Positions 36,600-47,621 of a DNA stretch of 64,000 nucleotides are shown here, one piece after another; within the stretch, counting starts at the first letter, position 1, and the number at the start of each line of letters is the position of its first letter. Under the pieces are notes generated by a model. That model made no database searches and was not told where the DNA came from. It saw nothing but the letters and a program-made list of their open reading frames with translations. Source of the stretch: Pogostemon cablin (lineage: Eukaryota > Streptophyta > Magnoliopsida > Lamiales > Lamiaceae); the NCBI GenBank assembly GCA_023678885.1, contig CM042993.1, positions 580,501 through 644,500 of the forward strand, in the 5' to 3' direction. Made by a program: the position numbers and the translations under genes.

Positions 36600-36618
36600 T
36601 TGGCACGCCCAGTGGGAC
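36600..36618 (+). other. probable primer-binding site
   Basis: TTGGCACGCCCAGTGGGAC starts 4 bases after the 5' LTR, the position of a tRNA primer site in plant LTR elements. I cannot name the tRNA with confidence. Confidence 0.5.
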
Positions 36619-36666
36619 AGTCTCTACCTTTCATCTCTTCTCTCAACAAGCTCGAAGATACAAAGT

Positions 36667-38294
36667 ATGACTCCTCTTAGGATCGCGATAAAAAGGTCAT
36701 CTACCTCAAAGCCTTTAGAGCTACAAGCTGCGAAGATGCAAGTTATGACTCCGCTAAAGATTGCGATACGAAGGCAAACTGCATCAAAGCCTCAAGAGTT
36801 GCAAATTGAAAATGCTAAACTCATTACAAGAAGTATGTCTGAAGCCTCCTCAGAGACAAATTATGTGGTTGGGATTGCTCTTAACAAGCCATTGCACGGA
36901 GACAAAAATAGTGAAGATGATTCTACCTACTCAACTCCTCACTCAATACCAAGCTCACCATCTACCTCAGCTGCAGCTGCAGTGATGGCAACAAATGCTA
37001 TGACCATTGAGGAACAACTAGCAAGTATGATGAGAGCCATTGAAGGACTCACGAAGCATATGGAAGCTCAAGACGTAAAAATCTCTATACTTATGAAGAA
37101 AATGGAGAATGTGGAGACAAATCGTACAAATGAGAAACAAGTTGAGGATGAACACGGGGAGGAAGACTCAACGAAGCATCATCTATCTGAAGAAAAGCCA
37201 GCTGAGGATACGATACAAGTTTCAACTGAAGGAATGTTTCCTATCAAGCTGCAGCTGCAGTGATGGCAACAAATGCTATGACCATTGAGGAACAACTAGC
37301 AAGTATGATGAGAGCCATTGAAGGACTCACGAAGCATATGGAAGCTCAAGACGTAAAAATCTCTATACTTATGAAGAAAATGGAGAATGTGGAGACAAAT
37401 CGTACAAATGAGAAACAAGTTGAGGATGAACACGGGGAGGAAGACTCAACGAAGCATCATCTATCTGAAGAAAAGCCAGCTGAGGATACGATACAAGTTT
37501 CAACTGAAGGAATGTTTCCTATCAACCAATTAAAGAACATCGTGTTGGAGACGATAAATGATAAGTTTGAAGGGAGCTCCAAATCTTCTTCAACCTACGT
37601 CAAGCCATATACAAAGAGGATTGACAACTTGAGGATGCCAACTGACTACCAACCTCCCAAGTTTCAACAATTCGATGGCAAAGGCAATCCAAGACAACAT
37701 GTGACGCACTTCGTCGAGACATGCAATGATACTGGGACCAACGGAGATCACATGGTGAGACAATTCGTCCGATCTTTAAGAGGAAATGCCTTTGATTGGT
37801 ACATCGACTTGGAAGCCAACTCCATTGACAGTTGGGGGCAAATGGAAAAAGTATTCCTCAGCCGCTTCTATAGCACACGAATAATTGTTAGCATGATGGA
37901 GCTAACAAATACTCGTCAAAGGGATGAAGAATATGTCATCGACTATATCAATAGATGGAGGAGCCTAAGCCTAAATTGTAAAGAAAAGCTATCAAAAACT
38001 TCAGCTATAGAAATGTGCATTCAAGGCATGCAATGGAATCTTAGCTACATACTCCAAGGAATTCGACCTAAAACTTTTGAAGAGTTGGCTTCAAGAGCTC
38101 AAGACATGGAGTTAAGCCTGACATCAAATGACATCGAATGGCCCTCTATTCAAGACTCTTTCGAGTTTGAATACATGTCCTTCAATGAGCCCTTGGAAGA
38201 GGAACCACAAACAAAGGCTGCAGTTTCTATAAAGATTAATAGAAATGAAGTTGAAGCAAGAGAAAATAGTGCATCCCAAGATTGGGGGCAATAA
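36667..38294 (+). pseudogene. gag gene, frame broken by an exact tandem duplication
   Basis: An ATG at 36,667 opens a frame to 37,263. A second frame runs from 37,263 to 38,294 and contains a Retrotrans_gag-type domain (QQFDGKGNPRQHVTHFVE, FVRSLRGNAFDWYIDLEANS, FLSRFYSTR, ELTNTRQRDEEYVIDYINRW). No zinc knuckle (CCHC) is seen. A segment of 278 bases, 36,969-37,246, is repeated exactly at 37,247-37,524; since 278 is not a multiple of three it shifts the frame. Both copies carry the helix-rich EEQLASMMRAIEGLTKHMEA region. Gag forms the particle that packages retrotransposon RNA. An earlier 78-bp tandem duplication near the start (ATGACTCC at 36,667 and 36,745) stays in frame. Confidence 0.88.
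36969..37524 (+). repeat. exact 278-bp tandem duplication in gag
   Basis: Two adjoining copies starting AGCTGCAGCTGCAGTGATGG are identical as far as I can read. Identity means a very recent event or an assembly error. Confidence 0.92.
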
Positions 38295-38304
38295 ACTGTT
38301 GATA

Positions 38305-39370
38305 AATCAAGTCAAAGCTCCTTGACATGAGCTAAAACTGTCTGCATGACGCTCCTTGATACGAGCTTAAACTATCTAAAAGTCCCCATACACAATGCTC
38401 CTTGATACGAGCTAAAACTGTCTGCATTATGCTCCTTGATACGAGCTTAAACTATCTAAAAAGCCTCAAGTCTTGCTCCTTGATACGAGCTTAAACTGTC
38501 TACACATCAAATAAAATCTTCTTGAGAAGAGACAAAACTCTCTACATATTACGCTCCTTGATATGAGCTAAAACTAACCATACAAAGCTCCTTGACACGA
38601 GCTAAAACTGTCTGCATTACGCTCCTTGATATGAGCTTAACCTATCTAAAATCTCCCAAGTCAAAGCTCCCTGACACGAGCGAAAACTGTCTACATCATG
38701 CTCCTTGATATGAGCTAAAACTATCTATATACGACGCTCCTTGATACGAGCTTAAAGCTTCTTGACACAAGTGAAAACTGTCTACACCATACTCCTTGAT
38801 ACGAGTTTAAACTATCTAAAATTCTCAAGTTACGTTCCTTGATATGACCTAAAACTATCTACACACAATGCTCCTTGATACGAGCTAAAACTGTCTACAA
38901 ATCAAATCTCATGCTCCTTGATACGAGCCTAAACTATCTAACACAAATCAAATTCAAGGCTCCTCGATACGAGCGAAAACTATCCACACTGTACTCCTTG
39001 ATATGAGTATAAACTATCTACACTTCAAATCATATCTCCTTGAGAAGAGACAAAACTCTCTACATGTTCGATACTCCTTGATATGAGTATAAACTATCTA
39101 CACATCAAATCAAATCTCCTTGGGAAGAGAATAAACTCTCTACACATAAAGCTCCTCGGCACGAGCGAAAACTGTTCATACAATACTCCTCGACACGAGT
39201 GAAAAATGTCCATACAAGGCTCCTTGATACGAGTATAAACTGTCTACAAGTTCAAATTCAAAACTCATTGACACGAGTATAAACTGTCAACAAATTCAAG
39301 TCCAACGCTCCTCGACGCACGAGCTTAAACTGCATGTTACTCCTGGCCCGCATGAGTATAAAATGTGCAC
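38305..39370 (+). repeat. array of about 28 degenerate hairpin repeats between gag and 3' LTR
   Basis: Units of 30-45 bases with consensus GCTCCTTGATACGAGC followed by TAAAACTGTCTAC. Each core can fold: the four bases before CTTGATAC pair with the four after it. Variants keep the pairing: GCTC/GAGC (most units), ACTC/GAGT (38,790; 38,995; 39,070; 39,184), TCTC/GAGA (39,048; 39,115) and CTT/AAG (38,758). Spacer sequences are less conserved. There is no long open frame through it. Confidence 0.9.
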
Positions 39371-39588
39371 GGCCCCCCATTCAAATCAAATCATGTCTCT
39401 TTGAACTACGTTATGACTTGATTCTCTTCAAAGAGGTACGTAGGCAGCTTAGCACTTCACTAAGTTCAGTCATAATTCAGGCTATTCATATCAAGTTGAT
39501 GAAGCAAGCAATAAAATTCAATCATGTTGATCAAGAATGGATTATCGCAATTTGTTCACTTCAACACAAAGGCGTCCGTGAACAAAAT

Positions 39589-39601
39589 GCGAGGGGGCAT
39601 T
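39589..39601 (+). other. probable polypurine tract
   Basis: GCGAGGGGGCATT directly precedes the 3' LTR, the position at which plus-strand DNA synthesis is primed. Confidence 0.6.
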
Positions 39602-40413
39602 TGTAAGCACTTGAATTTTATTGCCCATTAAGAAAAATATGTGGCAAATTAATGCAATAATTATCAATTAATTATTTATTTATTAAGGGATTTAAATAAA
39701 TAAATTCTTAAAATAAATGAGTAAATAATTTATAATTGGGTAAGATCCAGTCAAATAAGTCTGACTTAAAGCCTAAGAAAGTGAAAGGCCCAAGCCCGCA
39801 TAATTAGGTCAAAACGGACCAATCAGATTGCAAGTTATTTATGGGGCATCCTCATACTCCACCTATATAAGGAGCCCTCCTCCATTCATTCCAGACAGAT
39901 TCAAAGACCTGAAGACATAAACGCTCTGAAGAGATCAAGAACACGAGCAGCGCTCCCTTGAGATCTTCAAGCATCTTCAAGTCAAGAACGTCAAACGATT
40001 CGGGATTAAGGTGCGGAGCCCCCCAAATCAAGCGTTCTTCATACACTAAGTTCTTCGGTGTTCTTCGCGCCAAGAACAACATACGACCCGGGATCAAGGT
40101 GCTAAGCCCCCCAGATTGAGTGTTCTTAGGATCAAGTACGTTCAATCCAAACAAAGGCTCGACGCCTCTGGATTAACGTTATAAGATCCCAAATCCGAGT
40201 TCGGACAAGCTTCAACTGAAGATCCGACTCAACACACACAGTCCACGCGGTCAACACAACAAGTCAAAGTCAAAGTCAAAGCCAAATTGGTTCGAGAGAA
40301 GAATCAGAGGACTGATAGAGATTGTTTCCTTAATCATCAAGTTTAATCCATCTAGATTATCATTGTAATTCTCCTGTGTTTATTTTATTATAAATACAAT
40401 ATTTGTTGTTACA
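39602..40413 (+). repeat. 3' LTR (812 bp)
   Basis: Same ends as the 5' LTR. Six substitutions by my count (for example at the GATTGCAAG, AAGCGTTC and CAGATTGAG positions) and one fewer GTCAAA unit. Confidence 0.95.
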
Positions 40414-40418
40414 GTAAA

Positions 40419-40923
40419 GAAGTTTAAGTTGAAAAATGATAAAACCTGGTATTGTTCTTCTTGTGTTTTGGAGTTCATTGGTTTCTTATGTCTTGGTATG
40501 ATTACTTATTTGATAGGCAACTTAGCCTCTAGCTACTTGAATTAATACACCTACTAAAAGTCAAATTATTATGTGCACTCACTCTCAAAAATTTATACAC
40601 TTATAAATAAATATGCGAATATTTTGTAGGTTTTTTAATAAAAATGTTAAAATAAAAAAATATACAATTATTAAGAAATATATATACACTTATCATTATA
40701 ACTAATACATTATGTTATTAATATTGTATGTATAATATTCAAGGCAATATATTACAGTTTTTATTTGCAAATAATACAATTAAGAATAAAAAACAGTACA
40801 ATTATTTATTTTGTATAACATATACTACTATTAAAATGAGGTGAAATCTCCTTCCATAATCTCCGTGTGTTATAATGTTTTCAATTGCCAAACATATATA
40901 ATCTGTACAATCAAATTTCTCCA
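40419..40923. other. spacer with GTATAC-type repeat relic
   Basis: About 40,555-40,830 resembles the dispersed repeat at 14,335 (GTGCACTCACTCTC, ATACAATTATTAAG, repeated TATACAC). No gene. Confidence 0.45.
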
Positions 40924-41012
40924 GGATATTAATTAAGCAGATATAACAAATCAAGAATTGAATAGTTAAATATTCGCTTCAAAATAAATGAGCCATTACA
41001 TGTGCAAATGGG

Positions 41013-41020
41013 TATAAAAA
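41013..41020 (+). promoter_or_regulatory. TATA box of the PMEI-like gene
   Basis: TATAAAAA, 73 bases before the ATG at 41,086. It lies within the segment duplicated at 29,036-29,145, where the box is lost. Confidence 0.65.
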
Positions 41021-41085
41021 CCGATGGAAATACCATTTCCACTCAAAAAAACTCGACGCAGTAAAAACATACAACAACAATCAAA

Positions 41086-41538
41086 ATGACATCAGCATCA
41101 AATAACCTGTTTCTCCTCGCATCGTTCAGTTTCACCATTGCATGCAGTTGCACCATCACTGCGGCCACGACGGCCAGTCAAGCAAATGACACGATCCAGT
41201 CGGGCCTATTTTTATTGTTCACAACCTACGACGAGATCCATGCTCGTGAGATTCAGACAAGAAATAATCCTATTGTGTTTAACAAATACAACCACTGTGG
41301 AGTTTTGTACACAGAAGCTGTGAATTCTCTTTTGAAAACTGAGGATCCCTTGAAATCTGGAGATTTCCAGAAGCTTCCACCTCTGGCATCCGTGGCTTTA
41401 AAAGACGTTCAAGATTGTGACACGATCTTTACACCCCCGGGAGAAGAAACTGGGTTTAAGACCCAAAGTGAGAAGGCTATAGAAATTTGTACTAATATTT
41501 TGAATGTGGTAAAGGGTTTGGGTAGGGGCAACATATGA
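41086..41538 (+). CDS. plant invertase/pectin methylesterase inhibitor-like protein (short)
   Basis: A single exon of 150 residues. It starts with a signal peptide (hydrophobic FLLASFSFTIACSCTITAA), so the product is probably secreted to the cell wall. The core YNHCGVLYTEAVNSLL, then about 40 residues, then LKDVQDCDTIF and EICTNILNVVKGL fits the second half of the PMEI four-helix bundle, including its second disulphide pair (spacing about 41). The N-terminal hairpin with the first Cys pair, needed in typical inhibitors, is missing; 150 residues is short for the family (about 170-200). Such proteins inhibit pectin methylesterases or acid invertases, but the target here is unknown, and loss of the hairpin may mean changed function. 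The TATA box and start are well placed. Confidence 0.7.
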   Translation: MTSASNNLFLLASFSFTIACSCTITAATTASQANDTIQSGLFLLFTTYDEIHAREIQTRNNPIVFNKYNHCGVLYTEAVNSLLKTEDPLKSGDFQKLPPLASVALKDVQDCDTIFTPPGEETGFKTQSEKAIEICTNILNVVKGLGRGNI

Positions 41539-41744
41539 ATTGTAGTGGGTGGAATAAACGAACAACATCGAGATGTTAAGACTGCAACCAACCTTTTACT
41601 TCACCAATTATAATGAGACCACTTACTTTTTTATTTTTCATTGTAACTAAGGTGGGTTAATTCTCAATCTTTTGATACGAAGATTGAAATAATGGTACAA
41701 AAAGGAAAGCTCTTGGGATGGGAATCCTACTCTACAGTCCATCC

Positions 41745-41977
41745 TTAAGATAGCTCCACATCTTTCTGCATCTTATTCATAAACAACCGGGTATACGGGC
41801 CATCTCTGTCGAGGAGTTCTACATGAGTACCATTCTGCATCAATGAACTTGCTTCAATAACATTTTGATCATCAACAGTAAATCAATCTACTCATTAACC
41901 ATAATGTAAGGTTTTGTGTCCTTGAATCATCTAATTTCTGCTAATCTTTATCTCCTCTTCAAGGATAGGATCCGAAT

Positions 41978-42016
<39 letters not shown>

Positions 42017-45000
42017 AACCGAACAACATACCTCAACAACATGTCCATCTTTGAGTACCAAGATTCTGTCTGCTGCTTTTATCGTAGACAGCCTGTGGAA
42101 GCTGGGTCACGACTTGAACTCTAAAGTCTATAATTTAAGGACAAGAGTGTAGAAGAAAATGAACCTTTGTGCAATTATAATGATTGTTCTCTGTCTTCTC
42201 GAATCATCTATCAAAGTTCGGAGAACCTCCTGATATGCAGAATTGGCAATAATTGAATAAGTATTGAGTACAACAAGAATCAAAATAAAAACAAATTCTT
42301 GTACCTTGATGTATCCTTCACTCTCAGCATCGAGGGCACTGGTCGGTTCATCGAGTAGAAGGATATTAGGATCTCTAAGGAGAGCCCTTGCTATTGCAAT
42401 ACGCTGCTTTTGTCCACCGCTTAAAAGATTATCATCTATAATCGTGTCATAACCACAAGGGAGTGCAGAAATAAATTCGTGAGCATATGCTTTTTTAGCA
42501 GCCGATTCAATCTCCTTCTGTTTAATGCTTCTTGAGCAACCATATCCAATGTTTGACTTCACATCCATATGGAAAACATGGGGTTCCTGCTTAATATCAT
42601 ATTCATCTCTGAGATAGTAACTCTTATCAACAAAGTTTCAAGAAAAAATGAGTCATTTAAATTCTAACCTGCCCAACAAATCCAATATTTTCTCTCAGCC
42701 ACCTAATGTCCATCTCTCTAAGAGGAATGCCATCGACAAAAATCTGGAGATAAACATGTGCATATAATAACAATAATAATAAATAAAAGAAGAAATTAGG
42801 GTACTGACACGAGATTAGTTATATTCATAGGTAGAACATGACACTCACCTCACCACTAATTGGTTCGTAGAGACGAAGCAAAAGATTGATTAATGTGCTC
42901 TTCCCACTGCCACTGACACCCACCTTTCACCAAGAAAACCCTGAATTGGTGCTTAAAATATAACATATAATAATACAAAATAGGTAGTATGTTTTATTCC
43001 TTACTATGGCAACCACTTCATTAGCTTTTATGGAGAAGTTCACGTTATGTAAAACAGGTACCTGCTCGTATGAAAGAGAATAATTAGTAGAAGTAACTTC
43101 ATCTGCCACTAAAATTCTAAATCTTAAAATAGTTGGAAAGTTTAGACATATCTATAGTTATTGAAAGATACCATCTTCCTCGAATTATAGTGAAATGATA
43201 CATTCACAAACTCAACTTGTCCTATCAGTCTTTGTAATTTTACTCCTGCACAGAGATTTTTAAGGGGAAAAAAAAGATCAGATAGAAGCAGCAGCGGAAT
43301 TTCAAAGGTGAATACCATTCACAACCAACATGAATACACTCGAAGTCATTCATGAATCATATGAAGTCGTCTATATGGCAAAGTATAAGCATGTTAATCA
43401 AAATTGCAAAAAGACAATTGCAATATAAGCGCAATTATGCAGAAGTATTATGCACCACATAAAAAAAAGGGTTAAAAGGGGTCACTTGCCGTTTGACAGG
43501 AACTCAGATATTGGAGAAAGATTCATCAATTGGAAAACTTTTTCACAAGCTCCGACGGACTGAAGTAGTGATGACACACTGTCTTGCAATCTCCAGGCAG
43601 CATAAATCAACCACTCACAGTACAATACATACTTGGTCAGTTGCTCTGCGGACACACCACCAGTCAAAATACACATGCCTCCCAAAGCAACTGCCAACAC
43701 CTGTCACAATTGATTTAGGAACTGGATAACATATCGTAGAAGTAAGCTCAACTGCGTCTGAATGTCATTTCAAGAATTATTTATCCAAAACATGGAATCA
43801 TGCAGTAGATAGAGCAAAACCTGTGTAGATCGATAAAGTGTATTAAAACTTAGGGTCCATAAGCCATTGGCCGCACTTTCACGCATTCCCACATAAGCTA
43901 ACCTGTCAATCCATTGTGTGAACCTAAAAAGAAATCACATATGCAAATGAGTCTGACGTGAAGCACTAATATACTTACATACCATCATAGCAATTTATGC
44001 ATATGCAAATAAGCATACAGTGCCATTTTTTTTGTTGTCAAATCTTTAAACAAAATTCTACACCTCTGAAGCTCTTCTCGTTCTGTTCCATATGCTCGGA
44101 TGGTTCTCATGAAAGATAATGTTTCTTGAGCAACCTAATTTTTTGTAAAAAAAGAAAAGAAAAGAAAAGAAACTTTTAGTAGAAGAGGTTGAATATATTG
44201 AAGAGGTCGCATATATTGAAGAATTTGTCAGTTACTTCGTTGGCAGAAGCAACAATATTTTGAGCAAGTAGTGCTGCTTTCTTCTGATACCTGTCAAAGA
44301 AAAAAATTCCAATTTCTTCAAAAGTCAGAGCAGTTTTTAGCATCAAGAATGTATAAAATACTTCTTAGAATATATCCATTAGTTGAATATTTGCATGTCA
44401 ATTCATAGATATCAGTCAACAAATTGGAAATATGGATATCAAAACTTACTGCCCATAGAGGAGGAAAATCCCAGACAAAATGAAGCATACAACGAGGGAT
44501 GACAGCGCTAGAGGCCACGATAGTGTCATCAATGCGATAAATGCACCTGTTCCCTGCAAATTTATCTAATTATGATAAACAATAAAATTAGAACAAAAAT
44601 ATTATCCAGAATGAAACCTGAAGAATATTGCGCAAGATCAAGTGTATATCACTTCCAATGGTATGAGATAACCGCTGGCAATCTGTACTGATCCGGCTAG
44701 TCAGGTTGCCAACTGCTTCTGCGTAAAAAAAGGATACATCCTACATTAAATTTGCAACCACAAGTTAAATTTAAACAATGTATAGAGACATGAGAAGGAG
44801 CACCAGTATGCAAGATCTAGATAAAAATTTCAAACCTGAAAGAGAAAAGAGCTGTATACAGTTTCCCTCAGACGCTTAACCTGCCAGTATAGAGAATCAC
44901 CAGCTAATTCCAGCATTCTAGATAAATAAAGAACCTCAACTTGTAAGGAAATTACAAATTATTTCAATTATTATAAAATCTGATAACATAAAAATTGCCC

Positions 45001-46101
45001 ATCATTAGAATGAAAGAACAAAAACTCATTAAATCAGCCAGATTTTATAATTGAGTCCTCAAGAATATTTGATGGATTATGAAGTTTAGACATTAAAAAA
45101 AAATGACAAAAAGTGAAACCATAACTCATTATACACACCAGAATCATATTTGCAATGGCAAAACATCCACTTCGCAAGCCACTGCAGTCAAGGAAGGGAT
45201 GAGTAGATAGAAAGAGAGTAAACTGAATAAGGCTTTAGTAGTGGGAATGGGAGGAAATTGACCTGCATATTCCAGAGGTGATGCACAAGTAAATCAGAAG
45301 CCGCGAGTTCTGATAGAACACCAACATTTCGCCATTTTGAGCCGCAAACACAGTTGCCGCAATAAGACCTGGCATTGATATCTCCGAAATCTGCAACAAA
45401 AACATAAATCCAAATCAATTGTGATGCATTTTTCTCTTTATTTCTGTTTAGACATAGCAAGACTTGCAATGACTATGCAATCATAAATTCCTACTGCTAA
45501 AATGATAAGCATCTACTATTATATTAGCTAGAACGAATGATAACTTTAACATTTGAGTAAAATAACAACAATCTGACAGTGTGCTCTATCAAATCGTAGC
45601 AAAAACTGAAACGCTAGACTAGTACAAATCAAATAAACCAAGAGCTACTCGAACAAGCACACTCACCGCAGCCACAGCTAACGCACCAAACGCTGTGTAC
45701 AAAATCCATTTCTCATCAGCTACCAACGCCCACATTTTATTCAGAGCATTGAGAACAGTCGTCGGATCCGCTGCAACTGGAAAACCTTCAATATTTTGCT
45801 CGAGAGAGCTCATATTCCACCAACTCCCACCCGGAAAGATGTCACGAAGAGACTGAAACCTTCTGTTGAACATGCGAAGAATTTCATTCCACTGGTTCCA
45901 ACAATCTCCTCGATTGTGCTTGAATGCGTGCGATATAGACGCAATTCCAACTCTGTAATCTGAATTGAGATTGCGGATGGGATGGATTTTGTATGTTGAT
46001 GGTGTAGCGCGTAATTTGAGTTTTACTTTGCCGGTGATAATCGGGATTTCGTTTGAATTGAGGTCGTTGAAGGGGACAATCGCCATCGTAAGAGCAGCCA
46101 T
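41745..46101 (-). CDS. ABCB26: ABC transporter B family half-transporter, ABCB26/TAP1-like, 18 exons
   Basis: I could join 18 exons to 698 residues, near the 700 of Arabidopsis TAP1. In coding order: 46101-45667, 45390-45263, 45181-45139, 44880-44836, 44740-44618, 44553-44450, 44290-44236, 44134-44064, 43923-43821, 43700-43490, 43245-43172, 43061-43005, 42923-42849, 42743-42669, 42586-42305, 42229-42165, 42092-42032, 41834-41745. The N-terminus looks like a plastid transit peptide (inference; ABCB26 is annotated as chloroplastic). A transmembrane domain (about 130-420) is followed by the nucleotide-binding domain: Walker A GVSGSGKST (485-493), Q-loop Q533, signature LSGGQ (588-592), Walker B ILLLDE (608-613). 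The H-loop reads IAQRLST: Gln648 replaces the usual His. Exon 10 must end at a GC donor (GCAAGT) to keep frame. A (GA)n tract lies in the last intron. It must dimerise to form a transporter; substrate unknown. Confidence 0.9.
41981..42013. repeat. (GA)n microsatellite
   Basis: About 16 perfect GA units in the last intron of the ABCB26-like gene. Confidence 0.95.
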
Positions 46102-46483
46102 TTGCCCTCAATTCTTTTACTTGTTTACTAATGAAAAATCTATTATAAAGATAGCATGACAATTAGGCCCAATGGTTTATGGAGTGAGTGAGGCTCTTGT
46201 GCACTGGGCGCATGGAAAACATTCCGTGCGCCTTTATAATTTTCATGCCTCTTTACAATTTAAACCCCTAGCAATACATAGGTTTAAATAGGATTGGAGG
46301 GGAGGGTTGTGTTCACATGGGACATTTAGCATCTTTCCGCGTCCCCGGGCGCACAGAAGCTTTTGCCATATTATTTTGTGCAACGGTTGAGTTTCCTTTT
46401 TATTCTACAGTTCCATTTCAAACCATATCAAAATTTGGCAATTCCTAGGTTGCACCGTACATCTAGTCTAGGTTTAGGATATG

Positions 46484-46516
<33 letters not shown>

Positions 46517-46517
46517 T
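46484..46517. repeat. (TAA)n microsatellite
   Basis: About eleven ATA/TAA units. Confidence 0.9.
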
Positions 46518-46988
46518 ACAAATTTTAATTATTATTATAACTTAAGGATGAATATTGGTTGTTGTGAAATTTATTGTTTTTAGTTGTATTGACTCCTAAA
46601 TTAACTACGATTTCTAATTAAGAAATTAAGAGAACTTATATTTAGAAATAAGAATTTATTACAAATACAATTAAGAAAAGTAAACACTATTAACTAAATA
46701 TAATAACTACACAATTTTTTTCTTATGCGGTTGCACATTTCATTATTACTTTTTTTTTTTTGCACAAAAATGTACAAGAACGCAACGTGAAGAAAATTAT
46801 GCAGAATTGAAAATTTTGCAACAATGTATGGTGCGAAAAAAAAAAAAGTTGCAATTGCATAGAGATGAATTTATTTTTATTTTTATTTTTTTTATGGGTA
46901 AAGAAGAAATTATTCACTATGTATAAGAAATACCTGCAGGATATAATAAAAGTAAGAAAATTGCCAAAAGAAAATTACAATATCAAAC

Positions 46989-47621
46989 ATCTAAACTAGG
47001 GGTGTGCACGGTGCGGTTTCGCGGTTATTTCGACAAAATATAAATTGCATTGTTATATGCGGTTCGATTTAACAATTAAATTTAAATTACGGTTTATCAA
47101 GTAAAGTTTATAATGCGATTTTAGGCGGTTTTAAACGGTTTTGCGGTTTGACAGTTAAAAATTAACATATTACATAACAATAGAATATATATGGATGTAT
47201 AAAAATATAAATATGTGTACATGCTTAATTTAAAGTGTTATTCACCCTTATAAATAAAATATTGTAACAATGATTAAATTAGATAATGCGATATTAAATA
47301 TATGAAATCATCATTTGAACTTCATAACCAACTCAAATAATGTAATCTTTGTGACATAAAGCAAACTTTTATCAAAATTATTTCTCAATCCAAATTAGTG
47401 TATATCTTTTTATCTCTTCAATAATACATAATTATATATGTATACATAATATATATATATATAGAAAATTAAATATATTTATAATTTAAATAATAGAGTG
47501 CGGTTTTCTCCAATAAAATTAACCGCGGTTTAGGTGAAAAAATACTAAATGTGGTGCAATGCGGTGCGGCTCGATTGGTTTTTGCGGTTTTAAAAAATTG
47601 TTGCCCACCCCTAATCTAAAC
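46989..47621. mobile_element. hAT-type MITE with 8-bp target duplication
   Basis: Element 46,997-47,613 (617 bp) starts TAGGGGTGTGCACGG and ends TTGCCCACCCCTA, an imperfect inverted pair. It is flanked by exact 8-bp ATCTAAAC (46,989-46,996 and 47,614-47,621), the hAT target length. Many GCGGTTT motifs cluster near both ends, as transposase-binding subterminal motifs do in hAT elements. No coding sequence. Confidence 0.9.

Larger units (their letters stand above)
35773..40418 (+). mobile_element. complete Gag-only LTR retrotransposon (TR-GAG type) with target duplication
   Basis: A 5' LTR (35,778-36,595) and 3' LTR (39,602-40,413) begin TGTAAGC and end TTACA, flanked by identical 5-bp GTAAA at 35,773-35,777 and 40,414-40,418. 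The 3.0-kb interior has a primer-binding-like site, gag reading frames, about 1 kb of short repeats and a purine tract, but no protease, reverse transcriptase, RNase H or integrase. This matches the class called terminal-repeat retrotransposons with GAG domain, mobilised by enzymes from other elements. The LTRs differ by 6 substitutions and one 6-bp repeat unit (about 0.7%). Assuming 0.7-1.3e-8 substitutions per site per year, insertion was about 0.3-0.5 million years ago. Confidence 0.93.

Noticed and set aside
38305..39370. CRISPR-like array
   Set aside because: Regular short repeats with spacers, but units are degenerate, spacer lengths vary and it lies inside a plant LTR element in a eukaryotic genome.
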